This document shows positions 25,565 through 33,623 of a stretch of DNA of 64,000 bases, one piece after another. The notes under the pieces were generated by a model. That model was not told the origin of the DNA. It searched no databases and saw only the letters and a list, made by a program, of their open reading frames with translations. Location of the stretch: assembly GCF_040496035.1 (NCBI RefSeq), contig NZ_JBEPJZ010000001.1, positions 2,294,001-2,358,000 on the forward strand, written 5' to 3'. Numbering within the stretch: the stretch's first letter is position 1; every line of letters starts with the position of its first letter. The translations under genes were made by a program, and so were the position numbers. The stretch is from Agromyces sp. SYSU T00194 (GTDB lineage Bacteria; Actinomycetota; Actinomycetes; Actinomycetales; Microbacteriaceae).

Positions 25565-26836
25565 ATGGCACGCACCCTCGAGCTCGACGTCGGTCCCGTC
25601 GCCCACGGCGGCGTGTTCGTCGCCCGTCACGAGGGGCGCGTGGTGTTCACGACCGACGCGCTGCCGGGGGAGCGGGTGCGTGCGCGCGTGGTCGACGATC
25701 GCCACGACCGCTACTGGCGCGCCGAGACCGTGGAGGTGCTCGAGGCATCCGCCGATCGCCGAGGGCACGTGTGGGAGGCCGCGTCGCTCCATCGCGACCC
25801 GACGGAGCGGGCGGGCGGCGCCGAGTTCGGGCACATCCGGCTCGAGCGCCAGCGGGCGCTGAAGGCCGACGTGCTCCGCGAGGCCTTCGCGCGGTTCGCC
25901 GACCTCGAGGTCGATCCCGTGGTCGAGGCCGTCGAGCCCGGTGCGGATGCGCCGCCCGACGCGGCCGCCGACGGCACCGCCTGGCGCACGCGGGTCCGGC
26001 TGCAGGTCGCCGACGACGGCACCCTGGGCCCGTTCGCGGCACGCTCGCACGACGTCGTCGAGATCACCGACCTGCCCCTCGCCACGCCCGCCGTCGCCGG
26101 TGCGGCCCCGCTCGGCCAGCGGTTCCCGGGCGCCGCCCACGTCGACGTCATCGCATCGAGCGACGGCGCCACCCGGGTGCTGGTGGCGGAGCGCGATCGT
26201 CGCGGGAAGCCGCGCCGAGCGCCGCGGGGCGAGCTCACCGAGTTCGTCGAGGGCCGGCCGTTCACGCTCGAGCAGGCCGGCTTCTGGCAGGTCCACGCGA
26301 ACGCGGCGCGCACGCTCTACCGCGCGGTGCAGGACGCGGTCGACGCCGCGGCGTTCGACCCCCGCGCCGCGAACCTCGACCTGTACGGCGGCGTCGGGCT
26401 GCTGGCCGCGGCGGTCGGCGACCGCTTCGGCGAGACCGTGCGCATCACGACCGTCGAGGCCGACGCGCACGCCACCGACCACGCCGCCGCGAACCTCGCC
26501 GACTGGATCGGGGCCGCGGCCGTGACCGCGCGCGTCGACCGGTTCGTGCGCGACCTCGTCGAGCAGGCGTCGCGCTCCGAGCGCCATGCGCTCGCGCAGG
26601 CGACCGTCGTGCTCGACCCGCCGCGATCGGGCGCGGGCCGCGCCGTGGTCGACGCGCTCGGCGAACTGCGCCCGCGGCAGCTGGTCTACGTGGCCTGCGA
26701 TCCGGTCGCGCTCGCCCGCGACGTGGGGTACCTGCGCGACGCCGGCTACGCGCTCGAGGAGCTGCGCGCGTTCGACCTGTTCCCGAACACGCATCATGTG
26801 GAGGCGGTCGCCCGCCTCGGCAGTATCGTGGCCTAG
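25565..26836 (+). CDS. TrmA/RlmD-family RNA (uracil-C5) methyltransferase with TRAM domain
   Basis: 423 aa. An N-terminal TRAM RNA-binding domain (about residues 1-60) precedes the class I SAM methyltransferase core. SAM-site and catalytic motifs are L-D-L-Y-G-G-V-G-L, V-L-D-P-P-R-S-G, and the nucleophile C378 in A-C-D-P-V-A-L-A-R-D. It methylates a uridine in tRNA or 23S rRNA; which one cannot be told from sequence alone. The iron-sulfur cysteines of some RlmD enzymes are not evident. It is divergent from maf across 37 bp. Confidence 0.88.
   Translation: MARTLELDVGPVAHGGVFVARHEGRVVFTTDALPGERVRARVVDDRHDRYWRAETVEVLEASADRRGHVWEAASLHRDPTERAGGAEFGHIRLERQRALKADVLREAFARFADLEVDPVVEAVEPGADAPPDAAADGTAWRTRVRLQVADDGTLGPFAARSHDVVEITDLPLATPAVAGAAPLGQRFPGAAHVDVIASSDGATRVLVAERDRRGKPRRAPRGELTEFVEGRPFTLEQAGFWQVHANAARTLYRAVQDAVDAAAFDPRAANLDLYGGVGLLAAAVGDRFGETVRITTVEADAHATDHAAANLADWIGAAAVTARVDRFVRDLVEQASRSERHALAQATVVLDPPRSGAGRAVVDALGELRPRQLVYVACDPVALARDVGYLRDAGYALEELRAFDLFPNTHHVEAVARLGSIVA
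26824..26829 (+). promoter_or_regulatory. -10 hexamer, leaderless-type promoter of the LuxR regulator
   Basis: TATCGT, then 7 nt that include the upstream gene's TAG stop, then the GTG at 26837. It would start the two-component operon inside the end of the methyltransferase gene. Confidence 0.4.
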
Positions 26837-27556
26837 GTGCGACGCGAGCGAGGGGTGGGCGTGCAGGCAGCGGAGACCGGGACCGAGGTGGCGGAGACGC
26901 CGCGCGTGGCGATCGTCGACGACCACGAGGCGGTGCGGCTCGGCCTGCGCGCGGCGTGCACGGATGCGGGGTACGACGTCGTCGCCACGGCCGCGACCGT
27001 GCCCCAGCTCGTCGAGCGCCTCGGCGGCGAGGGGTGCGACGTCGTCGTGCTCGACCTGTCGCTCGGCGACGGCACGTCCGTGACCGACAACGTGCACGCC
27101 GTGCGGGCGACGGGCGCCGCGGTGCTCGTGCACTCGATCGCCGACCGGGTGGCGAGCGTGCGCGAGTCGCTGGCCGCGGGAGCGGCGGGCGTGATCCCGA
27201 AGTCGTCCCCGATGGACGTCGTGATCCGATCGATCGCCACGGTCGCCAACGGCGACGTGCTGAACAACCTCGAGTGGGCGAGCGCCATCGAGGCCGACTC
27301 CGAGTTCGCAAAGGCGCAGCTCGGCCGCCGCGAACGCGACGTGCTGCACCTGTACGCATCGGGCCTGCCGCTGAAGATGGTCGCGGGGCAGCTCGGCATC
27401 GCCCACTCGACGGCGCGCGAGTACCTCGACCGCATCCGCGCCAAGTACGTCGAGGTGGGGCGTCCCGCGCCGACGAAGGTCGACCTCCTCCGCAGGGCCG
27501 TCGAGGACGGCATCCTCCCCGGCCTCGACCCCGAAGGCGGGGATGGCCGCGGCTGA
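26837..27556 (+). CDS. NarL/LuxR-family response regulator
   Basis: 239 aa. The receiver domain (about residues 22-140) has the acidic pair D28-D29, phospho-acceptor D73 in V-V-L-D-L-S-L, and K-S near 146. The C-terminal LuxR-type helix-turn-helix (about 180-235) contains L-G-R-R-E-R-D-V-L-H-L-Y-A-S-G and I-A-H-S-T-A-R-E-Y. The GTG directly abuts the methyltransferase stop, and the kinase gene overlaps its end by 14 bp. Target genes are unknown; direct repeats at 30077-30097 are one candidate site nearby. Confidence 0.92.
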   Translation: MRRERGVGVQAAETGTEVAETPRVAIVDDHEAVRLGLRAACTDAGYDVVATAATVPQLVERLGGEGCDVVVLDLSLGDGTSVTDNVHAVRATGAAVLVHSIADRVASVRESLAAGAAGVIPKSSPMDVVIRSIATVANGDVLNNLEWASAIEADSEFAKAQLGRRERDVLHLYASGLPLKMVAGQLGIAHSTAREYLDRIRAKYVEVGRPAPTKVDLLRRAVEDGILPGLDPEGGDGRG

Positions 27557-28793
27557 GTCGCCCCTCGCGCGACTCAGCCCGCGCCAGCGCACGGCCGTCA
27601 CCCGTGCGCAGATCGAGACCGTCTCGGCACGGGCCGTCGGCCTGTTCGGGCTGGTCTTCGCCGCCCAGACCGCGCCCGTCGCACTCGACCAGAACGCCGC
27701 GCTCCACGTGGGTGCCGGCACCGTGCTCATGGCCGTGCTCTACGGCGGCATCGCGTCCCTCGCCATCGCGAGCATCACGAAGATCGCGGTGCGCCGGGTC
27801 AGCCTGCTGTTCGCACTCGCGTACGCCGCAGCCGTGCTCGCCTGGCCCCTGCTCGTCGCGGATCCCGCCGCGATGCAGGGGCAGGTGCCGTGGATCTACT
27901 ACCTGTGCACGGTCGCGACGACCGCGGCGTGCATCACCCTGCCGCTGTGGGGCGCGGTCACCTACACGGTCGTGGTCCCGGTGGTCTACGGCGTCGTGCG
28001 GGTCGGCCCCGCCGGTGGTTCGCCCGGGGCGCTGATCGCCGTGCTCGACGCGGTCTACGCGATCATCCTGGGCCTGGTCGTGCTCATCATCATCACCATG
28101 CTCCGCCAGGCGTCGGGTGCCGTGGACGCCGCCCAGGAGGCGGCACTGCGTCGCTACGACATCGCGGTGCGCCAGCACGCGAACGAGGTGGAGCGCGTGC
28201 GCATCGACGCCCTCGTGCACGACAGCGTGCTGACCACGCTCCTGACCGCCGCGGCCGCGGAGAGCGGGCAGGAGCGAGCGCGTGCCGCGCGCATGGCACG
28301 GGACGCGGTCGCCCGGCTCGAGGAGGCCGGGGCGCCCGGGGTGCCGAGCGCGGTCGAGCGGGTGGAGTTGACGGTGCTGGTCCGGCGGCTGCGCGCGGCC
28401 GTCTCGACGTTCGCGAACCCGTTCCAGGTGCGCGTGGTGCACGCGAGCGGCGTGCACCTGCCGGTCGAGGCGGTCGAGGCGATCTACTCGGCCGCGGTGC
28501 AGGGCATGGTCAACAGCATCCAGCACGCCGACGGCGACGACGGGCGTCCGATCCGCCGTTCGCTGCGGGTGCGCGGTGTGGGCCGCGACGGCGTCGTCGT
28601 CGAGATCGAGGACGACGGGATCGGGTTCGAGCGCAGCCACGTGCCGTCGGGACGACTCGGCATCCGCATGTCGATCGAGGAGCGCGTCGCGAGCGCAGGC
28701 GGGTCCGCCCGCGTCGCGAGCTGGCCGGGCGAGGGCACGCGCGTCGTGATCGCCTGGCCCGCGGAACTGGACGAGACGGAGGCGCTGTCGTGA
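27543..28793 (+). CDS. Sensor histidine kinase (NarL-type partner)
   Basis: 416 aa. Five to six membrane segments occupy about residues 30-188, with almost no extracellular domain. The dimerisation/phosphotransfer region carries H226 in D-A-L-V-H-D-S-V-L, and a C-terminal ATPase domain has D-D-G-I-G-F near residue 358 and G-I-R-M-S-I-E-E-R-V. This is the HPK7-like layout usually paired with LuxR regulators. The start overlaps the regulator gene, and the stop overlaps the next gene (GTGA). The small sensing region suggests an intramembrane or peptide/lipid signal, which is inference. Confidence 0.88.
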   Translation: MAAAESPLARLSPRQRTAVTRAQIETVSARAVGLFGLVFAAQTAPVALDQNAALHVGAGTVLMAVLYGGIASLAIASITKIAVRRVSLLFALAYAAAVLAWPLLVADPAAMQGQVPWIYYLCTVATTAACITLPLWGAVTYTVVVPVVYGVVRVGPAGGSPGALIAVLDAVYAIILGLVVLIIITMLRQASGAVDAAQEAALRRYDIAVRQHANEVERVRIDALVHDSVLTTLLTAAAAESGQERARAARMARDAVARLEEAGAPGVPSAVERVELTVLVRRLRAAVSTFANPFQVRVVHASGVHLPVEAVEAIYSAAVQGMVNSIQHADGDDGRPIRRSLRVRGVGRDGVVVEIEDDGIGFERSHVPSGRLGIRMSIEERVASAGGSARVASWPGEGTRVVIAWPAELDETEALS

Positions 28794-29818
28794 TCGCCGT
28801 CCCGCGCTGGTTGCTGGTGGGCCTCGGCGCCCTCTTCTCGGGGTACCACGTCGTGCTCGGCATCACCTCGCTCGACGTGCCCGCCTCGCCCGTGCCGACG
28901 CTCGTCGCGCTCGCCCTGTACGCGTTCGCGACCGTGATCAGCCTCTGGCCGGCGAAGCAGATGCGGATGCCCCAGTGGATGGCCGTGTTCGACGTCGCCG
29001 TCGCGGTGGCGCTCCCGCTGCTCGTGACGAGCCAGCTGGACCCGCTCGGTTCGAGCGGCTACGCCACCTGGTACGTGGCGGCCGTGGGCACGCTCATGAC
29101 GATCGTCGCGGCGCGCAGGCAGCTGCTCGTCGCCTGGACGGGCGTCATCGTGCTGGCGGTGCAGACGCTCGCCTGGGCCGGGCCGATGGCGCTCGGCACG
29201 CTCGGCGTGATCGGCAGCATCGTGTGGGTCGGCATCACGCACATGCTCACGGCGGCGCTCGCGAAGGCGGTGCGCGACACGCGCGCATTCGGCCGTGCCG
29301 AGCGCGAGGCGGCCGACTGGCAGGCGGCCCAGGACGCGCACCTCTTCGAGGGGCGCCTCCGCATCGCGCAGACCAGCCGCATCGCGGCCCCCATGCTGCG
29401 CCGCATCATCGAGCGCGGCGGCGACCTCACCGAGGCGCAGCGTCGCGAGTGCCGCATGCTCGAGGCCGCGATCCGCGACGAGATCCGCGGGCGGATGCTG
29501 CTCGACGACGACGTCCGCGAGCGGGTGCGCGAGGCGCGCGAGCGCGGTGCCGTCGTGTCGCTCCTCGACGAGGGCGGCATCGACGAGCTCTCCGACGAGG
29601 CGCGCGGCGAGGTGCTGTCGCAGCTGGCCGACGCGATCGCGGCGAGTCGTGCCGATCGCATCGTCGCGCGCACCGCGGCGTCGGGCGGGCCCACCGCCGT
29701 CACCGTCGTCGGGCTGCTCGCCGCGGCGCCGGGTGCGACCGTCGACGAGGACGACGACGAGGTGGAGTTCTGGCTGGAGATCCCGCGCGTCTCGCCCGAG
29801 CGGGCGAGCGGGGGCTGA
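28790..29818 (+). CDS. Membrane protein resembling a degenerate histidine kinase
   Basis: 342 aa. Five or six membrane segments (about residues 5-155) mirror the layout of the kinase upstream. A helical linker and a region ending in E-V-E-F-W-L-E-I-P follow, where the end resembles the last strand of a kinase ATPase domain. No H-box histidine followed by Asp/Glu and no N- or G-box glycine motifs are recognisable, so catalytic activity is doubtful. It overlaps the kinase stop by 4 bp (GTGA), so the three proteins are made together. I infer a kinase partner or regulatory subunit; the family is not one I can name. Confidence 0.75.
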   Translation: MIAVPRWLLVGLGALFSGYHVVLGITSLDVPASPVPTLVALALYAFATVISLWPAKQMRMPQWMAVFDVAVAVALPLLVTSQLDPLGSSGYATWYVAAVGTLMTIVAARRQLLVAWTGVIVLAVQTLAWAGPMALGTLGVIGSIVWVGITHMLTAALAKAVRDTRAFGRAEREAADWQAAQDAHLFEGRLRIAQTSRIAAPMLRRIIERGGDLTEAQRRECRMLEAAIRDEIRGRMLLDDDVRERVREARERGAVVSLLDEGGIDELSDEARGEVLSQLADAIAASRADRIVARTAASGGPTAVTVVGLLAAAPGATVDEDDDEVEFWLEIPRVSPERASGG

Positions 29819-29827
29819 GCGCCCCCG
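29809..29827 (+). terminator. GC hairpin at the end of the two-component operon
   Basis: CGGGGGC-TGAGC-GCCCCCG. The stop codon lies in the loop. No U-run follows, so its termination strength is uncertain. Confidence 0.45.
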
Positions 29828-29887
29828 GAGCGGTGGCTGCAGCGGCTCGGCCCGGTCGCGCGAGCGTCGTACCCCGGGCAGTGGGAA

Positions 29888-29901
29888 GGGGGCCGGCCCC
29901 C
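29888..29901. terminator. Perfect 14-bp GC palindrome
   Basis: GGGGGCCGGCCCCC, 10 bp past the stop of the small minus-strand reading frame and followed on that strand by TTCCC. It could end transcription from either side. Confidence 0.4.
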
Positions 29902-29911
29902 AGCCGACCCC

Positions 29912-30025
29912 CTATCCGAATCCGAGCCGGGGAGACAACCCGAATATCTCCCGGACTCGCCCCCTGACGTTCGCCTCGATACCCTGGTCGGCGAACGGGT
30001 GGCGGTGATCCTCGATGGGATTCAC
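29912..30025 (-). CDS. Possible 37-residue peptide gene (hypothetical)
   Basis: The GTG-started frame encodes an Arg-rich peptide beginning V-N-P-I-E-D-H-R-H-P-F and ending L-S-P-R-L-G-F-G. No clear ribosome site precedes it, and a five-codon ATG frame (from 30039) ends overlapping its start. About eight of 37 codons end in A or T, more than in neighbouring genes, which argues either for foreign origin or against coding. Support comes from position: direct repeats and a less GC-rich stretch upstream, and a hairpin just after the stop. No family recognised. Confidence 0.25.
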   Translation of the reverse strand: MNPIEDHRHPFADQGIEANVRGRVREIFGLSPRLGFG

Positions 30026-30076
30026 CTGTCGATATTCATCCTGATGGCTGCCGGCGGTGCGGGATAGTCAGCATTT

Positions 30077-30097
30077 AGGGGGACACCGAGGGGGACA
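30077..30097. repeat. 9-bp direct repeats, possible regulator site
   Basis: AGGGGGACA at 30077-30085 and again at 30089-30097, 12 bp apart start to start, near one helical turn. They lie about 50 bp upstream of the small minus-strand frame and could bind the adjacent LuxR-type regulator; this is inference. Confidence 0.4.
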
Positions 30098-30180
30098 GGG
30101 CCCGACACGCCGGAATCCGACCGGATCGATACCTCGTTCCGGCTGTCGACCCGGGGTCGATCGGTGCGGAACCGGCGCGC

Positions 30181-30426
30181 TCAGCCGCGGAACGCGTGCC
30201 AGCCGCCGGGCTCGGCCACGACGGGACCGCGCAGGCGGTGCCGCGGATGCGACCACTCGGCCCGCGCGGAGACCGGTCGCGCGTGGCGTTCGGCCTGCTC
30301 GGCGCGGATGGCGGCCGCGACGACCGCGGCCGCGGCCGCGGCCTCCTCGGCGGGCACGTCGGGGGTGAGGATGCGCACGTCGGAGGCGTCGAACGCCTGG
30401 TCGGGCGGCGGGGTGATCTGGGCCAT
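30181..30426 (-). CDS. accE: Acyl-CoA carboxylase epsilon subunit
   Basis: 81 aa. The small epsilon chain bridges alpha and beta subunits in actinobacterial acyl-CoA carboxylases. The C-terminal W-S-H-P-R-H-R-L-R...G-W-H-A-F pattern and the Ala/Glu-rich helix with V-A-A-A-I are typical; the N-terminal part is poorly conserved. It starts 9 bp after the beta-subunit stop, with GGAGG 5 nt before the ATG. Confidence 0.9.
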   Translation of the reverse strand: MAQITPPPDQAFDASDVRILTPDVPAEEAAAAAAVVAAAIRAEQAERHARPVSARAEWSHPRHRLRGPVVAEPGGWHAFRG

Positions 30427-30435
30427 GGGTCCTCC

Positions 30436-32037
30436 CTAGAGCGGGATGTTGCCGTGCTTCTTCGGCGGCAGGCTCGCGCGCTTGGTGCGCAGCGCCCGGA
30501 GCGCCTTGGTCACGGTGACGCGGGTCGCGGCCGGCTCGATGACGCCGTCGAGCTCGCCGCGCTCGGCCGCGAGGAACGGCGACGCGACGTTGTAGGTGTA
30601 CTCGTTGGCCAGCTTGGTGCGCACGGCGGCGACGTCCTCGCCGGCTTCCTCGGCACGCTTGATCTCGCCGCGGTAGAGGATGTTGACCGCGCCCTGGCCG
30701 CCCATGACCGCGATCTCGGCGGTCGGCCAGGCGAAGTTCAGGTCGGCGCCGAGCTGCTTGGAGCCCATCACGATGTACGCGCCGCCGTAGGCCTTGCGGG
30801 TGATGACCGTGACCAGCGGAACGGTCGCCTCGGCGTACGCGTAGAGCAGCTTCGCGCCACGGCGGATGACGCCGGTCCACTCCTGGTCGGTGCCCGGCAG
30901 GTAGCCGGGTACGTCGACGAGGGTGAGGATCGGGATGGAGAACGCGTCGCAGAAGCGCACGAAGCGGCTCGCCTTCTCTCCCGCCTCGATGTTGAGCGTG
31001 CCCGCCATGGCGCTCGGCTGGTTGGCGATGATGCCGACCGAACGGCCCTCGATGCGGGCGAAGCCGATCAGGATGTTCGGTGCGAACAGCGGCTGCACCT
31101 CGAGGAACTCGCCGTCGTCGACGATGCCCGCGATGACGTCGTGCATGTCGTACGGCTGGTTCGGCGAGTCGGGGATGAGCGTGTTCAGGCGCCGGTCGCC
31201 GTCGGTCGTCTCGAGCTCGACCTCGCTGTCGTAGACCGGTGCCTCCGACTGGTTGTTGTCGGGCAGGTAGCCGAGCAGCGTGCGCACGTAGTCGAGCGCG
31301 TCGGACTCGTCGCTGGCGAGGTAGTGCGCGACGCCGGAGACCTTGTTGTGGGTGAGCGCGCCGCCCAGTTCCTCGAAGCCGACCTCCTCGCCGGTGACCG
31401 TCTTGATGACGTCGGGACCGGTGACGAACATGTGGCTCGACTTGTCGACCATCACGACGAAGTCGGTGAGGGCGGGGGAGTAGACCGCGCCGCCCGCGGC
31501 GGGCCCCATCACGATCGAGATCTGCGGGATGACGCCCGATGCGGCGGTGTTGCGGCGGAAGATCTCGCCGTACTTGCCCAGCGCGACCACGCCCTCCTGG
31601 ATGCGGGCGCCGCCCGAGTCGAGGATGCCGATGATGGGCACGCCGGTCTTGATGGCGAGCTCCATGACCTTGATGATCTTCTCGCCGGCGACCTCGCCGA
31701 GCGAGCCGCCGAAGACCGTGAAGTCCTGCGAGTAGACCGCGACCTGACGGCCGTGCACGGTGCCGGTGCCGGTGACGACGGCGTCGCCGTACGGGCGCTT
31801 GGACTCCATGCCGAAGGCGTGCGTCCGGTGGCGCACGAACTCGTCCAGCTCGACGAAGGAGCCCGGGTCGAGGAGCTCCTCGATGCGCTCGCGCGCGGTC
31901 ATCTTGCCCTTGGCGTGCTGCTTCTGCCGGGCGGTCTCGCCCGCGGCCGTGACGGCCTCGTGGAAGCGCTCCTTCAGGTCGGCGAGCTTGCCCTCGGTCG
32001 TGGAGAGATCGGGTGCGGAAGGGGTCGCGTCGGTCAC
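30436..32037 (-). CDS. accD5: Acyl-CoA carboxylase beta subunit (carboxyltransferase)
   Basis: 533 aa. It transfers the carboxyl group from carboxybiotin to acyl-CoA (propionyl- or acetyl-CoA). Both crotonase-type halves are present, with oxyanion-hole glycines in [10 protein letters not shown] and K-A-Y-G-G-A-Y. The protein ends [10 protein letters not shown], as in actinobacterial PccB/AccD5. The GTG at 32037 is preferred over an upstream ATG (32091) because TAGAGT lies 7 nt before it. The substrate choice, acetyl versus propionyl, is not decided here. Confidence 0.95.
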   Translation of the reverse strand: MTDATPSAPDLSTTEGKLADLKERFHEAVTAAGETARQKQHAKGKMTARERIEELLDPGSFVELDEFVRHRTHAFGMESKRPYGDAVVTGTGTVHGRQVAVYSQDFTVFGGSLGEVAGEKIIKVMELAIKTGVPIIGILDSGGARIQEGVVALGKYGEIFRRNTAASGVIPQISIVMGPAAGGAVYSPALTDFVVMVDKSSHMFVTGPDVIKTVTGEEVGFEELGGALTHNKVSGVAHYLASDESDALDYVRTLLGYLPDNNQSEAPVYDSEVELETTDGDRRLNTLIPDSPNQPYDMHDVIAGIVDDGEFLEVQPLFAPNILIGFARIEGRSVGIIANQPSAMAGTLNIEAGEKASRFVRFCDAFSIPILTLVDVPGYLPGTDQEWTGVIRRGAKLLYAYAEATVPLVTVITRKAYGGAYIVMGSKQLGADLNFAWPTAEIAVMGGQGAVNILYRGEIKRAEEAGEDVAAVRTKLANEYTYNVASPFLAAERGELDGVIEPAATRVTVTKALRALRTKRASLPPKKHGNIPL

Positions 32038-32044
32038 GCGGTTC

Positions 32045-32050
32045 ACTCTA
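32045..32050 (-). promoter_or_regulatory. -10 hexamer, leaderless-type promoter of the accD-accE operon
   Basis: TAGAGT on the minus strand, then GAACCGC, then the GTG start at 32037. The biotin ligase gene is divergent across 129 bp. Confidence 0.55.
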
Positions 32051-32166
32051 CCGGCCAGCCTCCGGGCGAAACCGTTGACGGAATCCCACAAAACCGGGCC
32101 GCACAGCTGGTGGCATCCGCCGGTCGCGCCGGCGCGCGGGCGCTACCGTATGCGTCAGGAGGTCGC

Positions 32167-33039
32167 ATGGAATTCCCACTCGCCGGTGCCGAGGTGCCGC
32201 GGTTGGTCGCACTCGACGAGGCCGGATCGACGAACGACGAGCTGGCGGAGCGCGCCCGCTCGGAGGCATCCGCCTGGCCCGACCTCTCGGTGCTCGTCAC
32301 CGACGACCAGACCCGCGGGCGCGGACGGCTCGGCCGCACGTGGATGGCGCCGTCGGGCAAGACCCTGGCGATCTCGATCCTGCTGCGGCCGAGGCTCGCC
32401 GGCGGCGCGGAGCTGCCACCCGACGCGCTCGGCTGGCTGCCGCTGCTCGCGGGCGCCGCGATGACGCGCGCCGTGCGCGCGGTGGTGCTCCCGGGCGCCG
32501 GCGAGGGCCGCGCGAGCGAGCCCGACGAGTCGGCGGTGATCGACGGCGACGGCACCGGGGGCGTGGACGTGTGGCTGAAGTGGCCCAACGACGTGCTCAT
32601 CTCGGGCTACAAGGTGTGCGGCATCCTGTCGGAGCTGCTCGCCGACCAGCACGCGGTGATCATCGGGTCGGGCCTGAACGTCTCGCTCGACGAGCACGAC
32701 CTGCCGACGCTCACGTCGACCTCGCTGTCCCTCGTCACGCACGCTCCGGTCGATGCCGACGCCGTGCTGGCCGACTACCTCCGTCGGTTCGCGCGGCTCT
32801 ACCGCGACTTCCTCGGGTCGGGGGCGGATGCCGCCGCCAGCGGCCTCGCCCGGGAGGTGGCCGAGCTCTGCGGCACGCTCGGCACGCGCGTGCGCGTCGA
32901 GCTGCCGGGCGGCGCCGAGCTGGTCGGCGTCGCGGAGTCGCTCGACGACGCCGGGCGGCTGGTCGTGCGCGACGAGGCCGACGCGGAGGGCGGTTCGCGG
33001 GCCGTCGCAGCCGGCGACGTCACGCACCTGCGGTATTAA
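32167..33039 (+). CDS. birA: Biotin-[acetyl-CoA-carboxylase] ligase
   Basis: 290 aa. It attaches biotin to the carrier domain of the carboxylase alpha chain. The catalytic D-D-Q-T-R-G-R-G-R-L-G-R loop and K-W-P-N-D-V-L-I motif are both present, followed by the small C-terminal domain. There is no N-terminal helix-turn-helix, so it is a monofunctional ligase and not a repressor. It is divergent from the carboxylase beta gene, and an AGGAGG ribosome site lies 5 nt before the ATG. Confidence 0.94.
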   Translation: MEFPLAGAEVPRLVALDEAGSTNDELAERARSEASAWPDLSVLVTDDQTRGRGRLGRTWMAPSGKTLAISILLRPRLAGGAELPPDALGWLPLLAGAAMTRAVRAVVLPGAGEGRASEPDESAVIDGDGTGGVDVWLKWPNDVLISGYKVCGILSELLADQHAVIIGSGLNVSLDEHDLPTLTSTSLSLVTHAPVDADAVLADYLRRFARLYRDFLGSGADAAASGLAREVAELCGTLGTRVRVELPGGAELVGVAESLDDAGRLVVRDEADAEGGSRAVAAGDVTHLRY

Positions 33040-33047
33040 TGGTGGCT

Positions 33048-33611
33048 ATGACGCAGACGGGCCCGATGCAGTCCGGGGGCCCGACCCAGCCCCCGCCCGA
33101 ACGCGTCGTCGCGCGCGTGCGACGTCACGCGCGCGTGCTCACGGTGCCGGTGCTCGTCCTCCTGGTCGTCTGCGGTGCGGTGGGCTTCGCCGTCGGCAAC
33201 GTGCCCGAGACCTGGATGGAGTTCGCGCTGGTCGGCCTCGGCATGATCGTGGTCTTCGTGTTCACCGTGCTGCCGTACCTCGCGTGGCTCACCCGCCGCT
33301 ACACGATCACCACGCGCCGGCTCATCCTGCGCGGCGGCCTGTTCGTCGCGGTGCGGCAGGAACTCCTGCACTCGCGCGGCTACGACGTGACGGTGCGCCG
33401 CAACTGGTTCCAGTCGATCTTCGGCTCGGGCGACGTGCGCATCAACACCGGGCACGACAAGCCGGTCGTGCTCGCCGACGTGCCGAACCCCAACCTGGTG
33501 CAGCGCGTGCTGCACGACCTGCAGGAGCAGTCCAACACGCTCGTCGCCGAGCGGCGGCGCTGGGAGCAGTCGGCCGCGCCCGACGAGCCCGTGGCCTGGG
33601 GCGGGCGCTAG
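33048..33611 (+). CDS. PH-domain membrane protein
   Basis: 187 aa. Two adjacent membrane helices (about residues 33-52 and 57-80) are followed by a bacterial PH-like (bPH2) domain with the typical Y-T-I-T-T-R-R-L-I-L-R-x-G start and L-H-S-R-G-Y-D-V. Function unknown. Orthologues commonly sit next to birA in actinobacteria, as here. The ATG at 33048 is preferred, with a TATTAAT element 7 nt upstream; GTG 33042 and ATG 33039 are in frame. Confidence 0.82.
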   Translation: MTQTGPMQSGGPTQPPPERVVARVRRHARVLTVPVLVLLVVCGAVGFAVGNVPETWMEFALVGLGMIVVFVFTVLPYLAWLTRRYTITTRRLILRGGLFVAVRQELLHSRGYDVTVRRNWFQSIFGSGDVRINTGHDKPVVLADVPNPNLVQRVLHDLQEQSNTLVAERRRWEQSAAPDEPVAWGGR

Positions 33612-33623
33612 CCGCGCCGTCGC

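Larger units (their letters stand above)
29819..30180. other. 362-bp gap between convergent genes with hairpins, direct repeats and a possible small gene
   Basis: The middle of this gap is visibly less GC-rich than its surroundings. It holds a palindrome at 29888-29901, a bulged 11-bp hairpin at 29924-29958, GTTCGCC/GGCGAAC arms at 29969-29996, 9-bp direct repeats at 30077-30097, and a 37-codon minus-strand reading frame. For a gap between two gene ends it is unusually long and structured. Confidence 0.6.

Noticed and set aside
29999..30067. Small plus-strand frame of 22 codons in the convergent gap
   Set aside because: It has no ribosome site or adjacent -10 hexamer and is antisense to the better-placed 37-codon frame; too weak to list.
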